Assembly (NCBI GenBank): GCA_021018995.1
Contig: CM037597.1
Coordinates: 9,623,299-9,687,298 of the forward strand
Length of the DNA stretch: 64,000 bases
DNA from: Chloranthus sessilifolius
Taxonomy: Eukaryota; Streptophyta; Magnoliopsida; Chloranthales; Chloranthaceae
Reading direction: 5' to 3'
The notes under the pieces were generated by a model. The model searched no databases. It saw only the letters and a list, made by a program, of their open reading frames with translations, and was not told the origin of the DNA. Shown here in pieces: positions 12,814 to 25,192 of this stretch. The number at the start of each line of letters is the position of its first letter. Position 1 is the first letter of the stretch. Made by a program: the position numbers and the translations under genes.

Positions 12814-13225
12814 GAGTGGATATATGCGAGTGAATACATTTGTTTAATTGATTCAGAAATAAAACTTATTTATTTGCTTTTTCATTTTTATGCAAATACC
12901 TCCTTGGAACATATGGTGCCAGTAGATGGCAATAAAGTAGGACCAATATTAGATTGAGTTTACATGTAATCACCATTCAGTTTGTAAACTTACAATCTAT
13001 GTGAAATCATACTAGTTGGAATCCATGTCGGTGATGACTTTCAATACAATGACTAATGAGCGGTCATATATCGATGATATGATATATTTACTACATTGAT
13101 TCTGTGTTGAAATTCTCACTGGACCGGACTGATAATAAAGACTTTGATTGAAATTGATTGTGACTTACCATTCAAAGAAAGTTAGCTAACATTGGGTAAT
13201 CGGAGTTTATTGACATAGTTTGGCC

Positions 13226-13236
13226 AAGTGGGAGAC
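13226..13236 (+). other. Polypurine tract of the copia element
   Basis: AAGTGGGAGAC lies directly before the TGTTAG start of the 3' LTR, the usual plus-strand primer position in copia elements. Confidence 0.75.
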
Positions 13237-13710
13237 TGTTAGAAGTTCCTATTTTGGTGGCCATCACTATGGTCAAACCTGTTGACCGGTGAATGGTATA
13301 AGATCAACCTTGAGATGTACAATTGCTATTCTGGTGAGTTTGAAGAGAATAGGCAACTGATTATTGAGTTTTTCAGTTAATGTATGATTGTGATTTCTAA
13401 TCACACTACAATTAGCAATTTCAGTCCATAATGGGATAAGACTCTTTGGCTATAAATATATAAGGGGTGCCTGGTCCCAACGATAGCTCGACAGAATTCA
13501 ATCCTTCCTATTGACGAGAGCATCCCCATTGTGCTAGGAGACATTGAACGCGAGAACATCGTTGAAGATCGGCAACCAACCATCGATGGCTAACGCTCAA
13601 GGCGCGCATATTTATAGGTTATAAATTTATTGTTTTTGATTGATCGTGCGCCTAAATCTTTAGGCTTAATTTTGGATGATCGGATCGTCAGATCCATTTA
13701 GATTCCATCA
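13237..13710 (+). repeat. 3' LTR of the copia element (474 bp, complete)
   Basis: It runs from TGTTAGAAG to CCATCA with TG/CA ends. Its last 340 bp duplicate the 5' LTR remnant at 6805-7142 with very few differences, so insertion is relatively recent compared with the coding decay. The TATA-like CTATAAATATATAA lies at about 13450. Confidence 0.9.
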
Positions 13711-14174
13711 ATGAATTCTCAATATCAAGGACTTGGTATAAGGAGCCTGACCAGCGGCACTCGGGTCAATGTCAAACCGAAAGCCTATGTATATATATTG
13801 ATTAGTTTGAGAGCCAAATCAGTGAAAGGTCAAAAGTGAACTTTCACTTATTTGCGTGCTCATAAATAATCAGGGCATTCCTCGACGCTTGACCATTCGA
13901 CAAAAGGAGATTGACCTGAGTGCCACAACGTGTCATTCGGGTCAGATGCCTAATAACAGCTCATGTTTCATGAGAGGCCAACATGGTCAAGCATCAACTG
14001 TAACAGAAACCCTCCGTGCAACAGAATATATACAGAAAAGAAGGCCTAGTAAAATCATATATTCACAGACATTCAAATTCTAACTATCTAATGTGTCAGC
14101 TCTATACATCATCTAAACATATTAATTTCTGAGGATATTTCATCCTAAGTTAAAGGCAAATGGGTCTCACCGGA
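13711..14174. repeat. NUB1 3' flank with a diverged repeat also present in its introns
   Basis: The blocks GCGGCACTCGGGTCAATGTC, CAAATCAGTGAAAGGTCAAAA and a CGCTTGACCA end recur at about 14775-14940 (intron 10) and, more diverged, at 15890-16101 (intron 9). The 3' untranslated region of NUB1 must also lie here. No clear polyadenylation signal could be chosen. Confidence 0.45.
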
Positions 14175-17100
14175 TCACTTGTCGTTGGCTATAGAAGCCA
14201 GCAGAGACATGTACTCCGCTATGGCTTCGCCTTCTTTTGTGACGTCAATATCATAATCTGATAACTGGTCTCCGTTCAATTGCCGTGCAATTTCTTCTTC
14301 CATCTCCTCATCTCTCTCTTCTTTATGATCTATTTTGGGCTGACCGTCTTCTACCATACTGTCATTTGCTGGAAGGGCCAAATCTACACTACCATTTCCC
14401 GGCAAAGCAGAATTTACAATGGTGTCATCTGCTGCAACCGGTTGGCTTTGATTTGGCTGTGCAACAAGTACACCCAATGCCTGCTCCTTTGAGTCCGATG
14501 CACGCAAGGCGGAAACCACTGCACACAAAAAAAAGTTAGGCTGATCAGTGATCATATATATCTTTTTCCTTTTAGTTATTATTAAAACTCAATGATACAC
14601 AGAAGCTTGATACAGAGATTCCATGATTTGATCACATGGAGTGGGCCATGCCCAACTTATGGGCAAAGGACTGATGCATGGGTGATAGGTACCACCCGTC
14701 AGATCGTGTCCTGCTCCATTTATTCAATTGCAGGATATCTATTTTAAAAGCTTGTATCAGAGAGCTGGAATTAGGTACCTGACCCGAGCGGCACTCAGGT
14801 TGATCTCAAACCCAGAGCCTTAGCAAATGCACTGCTAATTTTGAGCCCCAAATCAGTGAAAAGTCAAAAGTGAATTTTCACTTGTTTGCATACTGTTAAA
14901 TATCCTATGTATACTATTTCCTGAAGCTTGACCACCAATGGGACAAAGGGCGATGTACAAAACTAAATTCTCCATGGCAATTTTTCTAGCCAGCTTTAAT
15001 TGGAAACAAAATGATAAAAACCAAGCTGTCAGTATCGGTATTGGGTATCGGTCCATATTGGACATATATGTATCGGCTAATACGGATATGGTACCGCCGA
15101 ATATCGTATCGGTCAATTTTAATTTTTTGAAAAATAAAAGTAAAAAGAAAATAAAATTGGTTGCATTGGTCAGTATCGGCCGATACTGACTAGTATCGCC
15201 AATACAGATAACGAAACCACCCCGATATTTGTATCAGGGTGGTATTGGTATCGGTTCTCGACGAAACCAATACGTATCGCCAATATATGTCGGTATTGGC
15301 AGAGTTTTGATAACTGATGAAACAGTCGTATTAGCATGGTTCGTGCAATCACTAAGTTAATCGAGCTGAAAATTCCAAATAATTTCTCTTAACAAATCTT
15401 GGGAGATGGATTTTATTTATTTATTTTTTTTAACGGTGGGGATTGCATAACCACTATAGTTATCTTGATTGCACAGACCAGCCTACTATTTAGTCTAGAA
15501 CATATAGGGAGCACCTCTTGATCTTTCGAAACCCATGGATACAAGTTCTTCGATATCAGCATCTGCTACTTCCACGTCCCTCTTTCTCTTCTTTGACTCG
15601 ACATGAAGCTGCGTGAGCCCAACAGAAGATGTTATCGATGAGGCCTGAGAAAATATTTAAAGCAAAAAATGGGTTGGGAGAACACACACACACACCTGTA
15701 TAATAGCATTGATTTCTGGATTTGTCAAATCATCCAAGGCCTTTTGAGTGTCGTTTTCATTCCTTCGAAGGGCTTCTGCTGCAATGAGCTTCTCGAACCT
15801 ACAGAAAGCATAAATACCAAAATACTTGTTATGCACAATTGCTCAGTCCAGGATAGAAAAGGGAACGAATTGAGCAATAGCAAAATGAGTTGGTATTAGG
15901 TGCATGGCCTAAACAGCGAGTGGGTCAATCTCACCCTGCCAAAAGGGTAACAATGTGTTCAATTCATTTTTAAATATCAGTGTAAAAATGTGCTCTCACT
16001 GATTTGGCGACTATAAATATCTATGCATCTCCCAAGGTTTGACCAGTTTGTTGAAGAGGGATGCACCGGTTTTGGTGCATAGAACGTGCACCTAATACCA
16101 ATTTGTATTAAAATGATCACTGAACCTGTAAAATCTCGTGATTGACTACATTTTAATAATGGGTTGGCCATATTTCATTGGAAAGAGTGATGTCTTAATG
16201 GGTTGGCCATTTTTCATTAGAAAGAGTGATGTCTTAAATAGACAGAAGTACAAAAAGTTACCCTATTTATATTCAATCAAGAAGGTTATCACTATCATGC
16301 TATAGAAAACGATACTATTGATGAATATGTTTCGTTATCTGATCATATCGTAGGATACATGATACGGTACACAATATGATATGATACGGTACACAATATG
16401 AACGATACATGTGATTTTAATTATATAACTTTATTCTCTTATAAAAAAAAAGAATATTTTATTGCTTGTTTACCCCCAACTCTAGTCCCTGCATCTATCA
16501 AATGAATGAAAAAAAAAAGAAAGAAAGAAAAGAAGCACAAGAGAACACTTCGGAGTTTGGAGAGATCCATGAGAAAGAGAAGAAAAAATTATGAAGATGA
16601 TGTTGATATTTGTTCAATTTATTTGATCTCAATTTTAACTTCCAGTATTACATATGATTGAATGAATGTCTTTGACACTTATAATTTCATGGAAACGATC
16701 ATAGATTGCTATATATTTTATTTTATAATTTTTCGGTATTTTTGCATATATTTCCCTATTTTTCTAATTTTACATATGATGGAATAAATGCCTTCGAAAC
16801 TTGGAATTTTATGGAAATGTAATAAATTTATATATATACTTCACTTTCTGAGTTTTAGATATTTTTGTATATATTTCTCTATTTCCTTGAATTTATTTAT
16901 ACAAATCTAAGTGTATCTATGCAACGAAAATTCTAGAAGATAATATACAATTGTGTAGGTTTATTTGCACCAACTGAATCTCTAAGGGCACAACGCCGAA
17001 AACCATTGATTGCTTGAATCAGACGATGGAGATCATTTTTTGTCCCAATCTTCCACACAATGGATCTTGAGACCATGGGCATACCGGATGGTCAGATTTT

Positions 17101-20100
17101 GATTCTATGAGGCACACATCCCAAAAAGTGATCCGAGAACTACATTTGATCAAATGATCATGATCAATTCACTTTTGGGGATGTGTGCCACATTGGAACC
17201 AAAATCTGAACATCTAATGGTACGCCCATGGTCTCAAGATCCATTGTGTGGAACATTGGGATGAAAAACGATCTCCATCGTCTGATTCAAAGCAGTCAAT
17301 GGTTTTCAGCGTTGGTGCCCTTAGAGATTCGGTAGGTGCAAATAGAGCTGCCGTATACAATTTGACATCCATTCCTAATATATCTCAATGATTCTAATCA
17401 CTTCTCACCCATTCCTAGACTGTATGATACACATCATAAATACGTATCCACCTTATACTCTCTTATCAGGACTGAACTGCCCATCCAATGGGCCACCTTC
17501 TGGATAAATCATCCCCAAATATTGAACTGATCAGATGATCCTAACCATCCAGTCAAAGGACTTTTCAAACGGGCAGAGAGTTATCAACAATTTTATAGAC
17601 CTTTAAAACAGACCATTAAAAGTAACAATATCTATTAGAATGCTATTTTGAATATAGTTCAGTTGCGGAGATCTCTCCAGCTTACCCAATCGAGATTAAT
17701 TCATTCAATCTTTCGAGATCGACAGCCTTCTTCAGTGGAGTCCTTCCATAGCTTTTTTGTTCCCTGCGAGTCAAACAAGGAGTACTATAAACAGAGGAAA
17801 ATAAAAAATAACAATGAAACACTATACATTTAAATGAACAATTTAATGTGGGCCCCACATGATCTGTATTTGTCGCATACTATCCTCCTGCTGTCTTCGG
17901 GTTTTTTTGTCCCTTTCCTCGACCAAAAAATCAACTGCATTCTGAATATCCTGATTACTCATTCTTAATGCTCGTTTTGCCTCCCGGTCTTCGTAGCCCA
18001 TGCCCATAAGTATCGATAAGGCTTCATCAGGAACTTGAAGCTGAAGGAAAATACCGGTAACTGTGTTTAAGAGAGTGATATAAATGAAGTTGAGGGGGCA
18101 TATAGATCCATATCCAAAACCATTCAATTCATGGAACAGATGGTATTAGATTGACAACCCATACTCTGAAGAAATACAAAATTAAACAAAGAAAGCAAAT
18201 TGTTTCTCTTCGAATGGAATAAATGCTTCCGAATCTTGGCTCATAAAAGAAATGAAATTGCATGAACATCCAATATTGAATTTGCCAATCAGTAAAAGGA
18301 GTTTTCCAATAAAGATTTGGAAAGTGGGTTTCTGCCAAGAGTCAACGACGAAGGCCTGTATTTCTTAAAGCCACATTTTTCCTAACTTATCAAATATTTT
18401 TTCAAACATAATCCATACATTTCTCTAGCCACCCAAGTGTATGGTTCATAACGCAAGAACCTATTTCTTCAAAACGAATTTCTTTTTCATAGTAATGGAA
18501 AATGGTTCATAATGCATTACCATTTCTCATAGTAATGTATCAAATATCCGTATTCTGTAAAAAAAAAAATTTCCTGAGAAAAGCAAAGGAAACTCATTTC
18601 AAGTTAAGTTCTGTCCAAAGTTGGAAAATGAGAATAAGTCATATCCTAAGGAAAATTTAGGAAAATCTGTATTGAGTCCAAGGTGTCAGTATCGGGCATC
18701 GGTCTATCTTGGACCGATACGGATATGGTAACGCCGATATGGCGATACCGTATCAGTCGATATTTTTTTCTAAAGTAGAATGTAAAATAATAAAATGGTT
18801 GTATCGGTCAACATCGGATGTTACCGAGACAGTATCGACTGATAACGAGATAGTATCGGCCGATACCGGCTGATACTGACCAATGTCGGTTCTCGAAGAA
18901 ACCGATATGAATCACCAATACGTATCGGGTATCGAGCGAGATTTGATACCATGATAGAGTGTATATCTTTCTAAAAAAAACAAAGGAAATGCATTTCGAG
19001 TTAAGCTCTGGCCAGAGGTGATAACTTAACCAGCAAGAATCACAATTACCTGAACATATTTAGCTTGTGCAGAGGTCATTGATTTTTGGGATTGTTCAAA
19101 AAGACCACTATGATAAGCCACCACACCTTCCAATAGCTCCAACCTTAAGTATCTGTTAAGAAAAAACATGAGAAGAATGTGCTTCATAAAATAGGCCAAT
19201 CTGCTTCAACTTCAAGAAAAGGAATTCACAGGAAAAAAAGTTAGCTATGTTCCATGGTCCCATGAGCATTTTAATTTAAAATTAGGGGACTGCTACTAAC
19301 CCCCAATGAAATACTAAATATCCCTCACTAACCCCAGCTGAAAATCATTGACTGCTTTGACTTAGAAGATGGAGATCGTTTTTCGTCACGATCTTTTACA
19401 CAATAGATCTTGAGATCATTGGCGTACCATCAGACGTCAGATTATGATTCCACATGGCACACATCCCAAAACATGATCCGAGAACCACGTTTGATGTATG
19501 CCATGATCATGTTCATTTTTGGGATGTGCAACACATGGAATAAAAATCTTACTGCCTAACAGTAGGGTCATGATCTCAAGATATATTAAGTGGAAGATTG
19601 GAACAAAAAACAATCTCCATCGTCTAATTCAAAGAAGTCAACAGTTTCAACTGTGATTAGTGGGGGATATTAAGTATTTCTTGGGGAGTTAGTAGCAGGC
19701 CCCTAAAATTATCCCTAATTTCTAACTACAAAAATGCATTTTTGGGGTTGGTAGAAACAATGCATTAACCTTCCGTGTATGTCCGTACATTTGTAATGCG
19801 TTGGAACACTGAGAAAATACAGATACAGGTTTAATACGGCGGCCGAAAAAGTCCAAAAAAAAAGGGAAGATACGGAAAAAAAACAGGAAAATATCAGAAG
19901 CTAAAAAAACTGTAAATTACAGAAGATGAAAAAAACAGACAAAAAGGGAAAAAGTCAGGCATAAAATGTTTAATACGTTTTAAGTTTAAGTTTTACTCTA
20001 TTTTATATTATTAAAAAAAAAAAAAAAGGGTTTTAAAACAATTTTTTAAATACGATAAAACATGGGAATAAAACATTTAATACATGAAAAACGTGTTTAG

Positions 20101-23100
20101 TAAGCGAAATAAGCGTATTATATGAAAATATACATATTATTCAATAATACGATTATTATACAGGTTTAGTACGGTTGGAAAAAAGATGCATATTTTTTTT
20201 TAAAATGCCATATTTTGTGTATATATGTATGCATTTCAGTCTACGTGTACACGTGATGTGTGTGCTTTGGGCCATAAGGAAGAACCTTACATGGCAATCT
20301 CTGGGTGGCGACCTGCTTGGAGGAGTCTAACACGAGTGGAGTCTTTCCCGTGAGAGCGTTCGATTCCTTGTCTAGCTTTTTCAAGTCGTACTCCTGCCAT
20401 CGAGAGCCATGAGATGTCCCGGAGCATGAAATAACACCACACCATGTCTATTTGGAGTATCGGTACATTGTCAATCAGCTGCGGGTGAAAGTCGAAATGT
20501 CAAAGGAGAATAAATATGCTGAATCAATTGTTGACTGGCTTAATGATTCATTTCAGAATAATGAATTATTGACTCACCTCAATCACCTTTGGATCGCAGA
20601 GAGAAAAAGCCTCCTGCAAGCAGGAAATCAAGTAGTTAAACTACAGTAAAGACTGAATCTTTGGTTGCAAAAATGCATTCTTGCGGGTGATCTGTACCAT
20701 CAAAGTGATAGATCATAGATTGAAGTGCAACAGGCCAGAAAATGGCGTTTTAGGGAGATTTGAACCATCAGATCTGTGGACTATAATATCAACACTTCTT
20801 TTTAGTTTTAATGGCTGATATTAAAGTTCATCAATCAGATGGTTCACATCCACTTACAGGCATGTTTATTTGGGCTGAGATATGTTCCAATGATAGATTG
20901 CCACTTGACCAATCTAGATTTATCACAGATGTGCGCCATATGGCTTGGTGTGAGATAAAAAATCTTATGTTAATGGTGTAAGATCATTTAAACTCCATTT
21001 TGGTGTTTAAATGTCGGCCAGGGGTATCCCTAATAAAAAAGGAGGAAGGACCCCTGGTGACGGTTCTTGGGTATATGAGATGAACCAAGCTGTCAAAAGT
21101 GGCTATGTTTAGAAGGCTATTTTAGTCCTTTCATGTGACATGGTGAAATGTTAAAAATACCCACCAGATGAACCTAGGCATTTATCATGTTCAGATTCAT
21201 TTCCTATATGTAAGAGATCAATGTCATTATAACTGATCACTACCCTAATAGAAAAGGGAAAATAGCTGTGGCATTGTAACTAACCTCATATACCCCTGGT
21301 AACGGTTCTTGGGTATATGAGATGAACCAAGCTGTCAAAAGTGGCTATGCTTAGAAAGCTATTTTAGTCCTTTCATGTGACATGGTGAAATGTTAAAAAT
21401 ACCCACCAGATGAACCTAGGCATTTATCATGTTCAGATTCATTTCCTATATGTAAGCGATCAATGTCATTAAAACTGATCACTACCCTAATAGAAAAGGG
21501 AAAATAGCTGTGGCATTGTAACTAACCTCTCCCATGGCTAGCACATCTAATGCATCCTTATACTTGTGTTTTTTGATCAAGTGTTTAGCTTTTGTATGAA
21601 GCATCAAGCCCATCATCACTCCCCTGTCAACTGATGGTTAGTTTTCAATCTATGATCGAGAAATGATCTATAACTCTTTAAAATGGCAAACAAATAGAGG
21701 ATTTGCAAAATCTTACTGCTGATCAGTCTCGGATCCCAACTGCACTTTCTGTCCGCTCTGATCTTCAACTTCTATATTGAAGTCTTCCACTGGTAACGAA
21801 CCATCTACATGCCTCTTGGACAATGCAACAGCAGCAGCCCTATTAACGTTATGGTGTCAGACAAGAGCTCTTGGAGAAAAAAATGACCTAAACATCCAAG
21901 TTGGGAACAGATTGCTATAAAACAGCAATAAGAGAAAGCCCTTGCGCATCAGGAGATTTAGGAGAGGATATTGGGAAATTGGCCCATGCTTGAGGTAAGA
22001 AAGGCATTTGGCAAAAAACAAAGTTACAGTGATATAAATCAAAATCTCAGACGATACCAAAATGCATCGGGCCATACATATCGGAATCGGAACCACCAGA
22101 GACAAGTGTATTGTCTGGGCTATCGCCTGATATATATACTGTAGAGATATATTATTGCTTCCGTGGGTGTGTGCATAGCATTATTGTGTGTTGTAAGTGA
22201 AAACAATTACTTATTTTCCCTTTATTTGTAACCTTGTAATCCGTGCACTGCAGGATGCTATATATCTTATTAATGCATTGGGAAAAGTGTATGAAACTCA
22301 ACCCTAATTTTCTCTATCTTCCACTCTCTCTCTCTCTCTGTCTCTGTCTCTCTTCTTCTTCTTCTCCCTCCTTACCTAATCCTAACCCTAATCACAAATC
22401 TATCATAATACTTTGTAGTCTATTGTCTCATTGATACAAGCAGTGTTACCTGGACACGTGGCACGGGTGCCAAGTGTCAAGGTGTCAATAGATGTTTGGT
22501 ACGCCAATCTCTAAAAATTTGAATACGGCGGCACAATCATAAGAAAAATAAAATAAATAAATAAAACACATATAGAGAAAATTGATGGGATATCTTAGAG
22601 AACCAATTTAGATATGTAATGAAAAGATTCATAATATATGTCGTGAACCTAACTAAACATATATTATACAATAAAATCGTTTTTAGCGACCCAAACCTTT
22701 GTTTCAGTAGTTACTAAACTTTACACATTTTCCTTTTGAAACAAAGTTCATTTTATCATTATCAAAACGATGAGCATTCTAATAGTAATATGAGGATTTT
22801 CATATATGTCTAGAAGTTTCGTGCTATTTGAGGAGTGTCCAAGTGTCGGCACGGGTGCCAAGTGCCACCAAGTGTCGGCACGGCATAAATTCCAAAAGTA
22901 TAAGTGCCAAGGTAACACTGTATACAAGAGATGATGCCTGATATGATAGATCTCGGTATCGGTATAGACCAATACCGAGATTTCAATCCTTGCTTGCATC
23001 CCACTCAGAACGCTAAAATAATGTTATTCATTTTATCGTGTATGGGAAGAGAACTACCCACTTTCTATGGATTATTATAATCTGCAGCCCTCATTTCTCA

Positions 23101-25135
23101 TCACGTCTCTATTAGCCAACTATAAATTTTTGATATTGTCCCATGGCTGAAAAGTGCATTTTATCTCTATATTCACATTTATGTACCTTCTATGGTAGTT
23201 ATCCTTGGTCTTTTACATGAATTATTAACCTCCTCATCTATGTATCTCTCCAATTTATTCATTTTTGACAATTTATTGATTTTCCATATTTTCAGAATCG
23301 GTACTGTCAATTTCTTTCGTTTTTTTTTTTTATCGATAAATAGGTACTTGCCAGTTTCCCAAACTAGTCTGTCTGGTTTCTTCTATTAGCTCATCTTTTA
23401 CCACAAATTTGATTTTTGTTAAGTCACTCTAGGTGCATATTCCCTCAGTGTCCACCATCTATGTTGGGACTTCAAGTGGTCATCCTCAATTTCCTTGAGG
23501 ACGTGTCAGGGTAGTAGTTTAGCTTGCATGCACTGAAGGATTGTTATGTCGGCGTGCATTGAGAATAAAAGTGTGAGTTGGCTAATCGGATGAATCTTAA
23601 GGTGGATGTTTGACCTTATAATTGGTGGGTATGACCTTTGGATACACAGATTGGGCAATGGGCAGAAGGGTATAGGACTAACATCCTGTTGCTTGGGGCA
23701 ATGTTTTTAAAGTCGTTGGGCGGGTTCGGGTGGAAGTCGCCAGGCGGCGCCCAGGCGGGTACCCCAAGATCCAGGTGGCCCCGAAGTATATATCTGTATA
23801 TTTACATACATATAGTGATATACATACTTTATTTCAACATAAACATATATAATATTCATATCCATTTATAGGTTCATCGTTCGTATGATTCAAATCCACT
23901 TATAGGCGTGTTTCTTTGGGCTGAGACATGTTTCAGTGATAGATTGCCACGTGGATAATTTAGATTGATCACATATGTTCACCAGTGTAATAATGATAAT
24001 CACACTTCAAAAGTGTGAGATTAAAAATCTTAACTTTAGTGGTATAAGATCATTTAAATATTATTTTAGTGTTTAAATGTCGGTAAGGAGCATTATCCCA
24101 AGGCAATAAGGGCTTTAAAATTTAAGGGCCGTCGACGGGTCGGGTTGGCTGCGTCCAATAAAAAAATGGCATGTGCCCGACCTTTTGATAACTCGACTCG
24201 ACAAGGTAAAAGCCCATTAATTTATAAATTGCCCCACCCCGACTTTAAAATGCCCCGGCGGCCTCCCCAGACTGGTCCGCCCGGGAAGCCACTCACGGCC
24301 CCGAATCGCTCGAGCGGCCCGACCGCCTTTAAGAACACTGGCTTGGGGAATTGAGAATAGATTACTTTCAGAGATGTAGATTGTTACCTTTATCAAGTAA
24401 ATTCACGCTGTTTAAATCCACTTTATTAAATCTACGAAATATAACATAACATGAACATGAGGGACACATTGGTGAAAATTAAGTCAAAATTTTCTTTGGC
24501 TCGATACTTAAAGAGTCTAGCGGGTAATCATTTATGGGCTTGGAAGGATGTTTTCAAGCCAATGGTGGAAGCCGAATTAGGGATTTATTAGGAAAATGAG
24601 GATGGAAAAAATTAATCTCTAGCAGACCAAGGGGTTGAGGTAACTCAATTTCGCACGTAGGATGCAAGCCCTCTGCAGGAGATCAAATTTATGAGATTTG
24701 TATAGGAACATTTGGTAGCTAAAAAAACATAGTCATAATATCCAAATGCGTTGCGGATGTTTTCTTCATTTAGGTAGTACTCTTATTCCACCCAAAATTC
24801 TGATTCTGGCATTAAATCAAATAAAAAGCAAAATCATGGAAAAGGGGTTGTTGAAATACTCATCAACAAGTGTGGTCTATTTCAATCCGTGTTCACCAAT
24901 CCCTCCTGATGATTCCAAGTTATTGAAGACGAAAACGAACCCATAGACTTCGAGCACAATATGTATTAAGTTTTAGTTTTGTTGATTGATTGCATTTTCA
25001 GCAAATAGAAAACCAGACAAGCACAACAAGTACAATTTTTTTCCATTGGGCAGAAGAAAGTAGTTCTGCTATTCGGCAAAAACTTACTCCTTAGAAAAGA
25101 AAAAACCCCAAGATTTATTTGGTTAAAACCATTAA

Positions 25136-25192
<57 letters not shown>

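Larger units (their letters stand above)
6805..13710 (+). mobile_element. Ty1/copia LTR retrotransposon, degenerate, 5' LTR truncated
   Basis: The order is 5' LTR remnant, primer binding site, long leader, gag, zinc knuckle, protease, integrase, reverse transcriptase, RNase H, polypurine tract and 3' LTR. Integrase precedes reverse transcriptase, which places it in Ty1/copia rather than Ty3/gypsy. The coding region is broken by nonsense codons and frameshifts, so this copy is non-autonomous. The left end starts inside the LTR: the 3' LTR begins TGTTAGAAG at 13237, but the matching first 134 bases are missing on the left, and accordingly no target duplication is found. It sits about 460 bp downstream of the NUB1 stop codon, in the opposite orientation. 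Confidence 0.9.
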
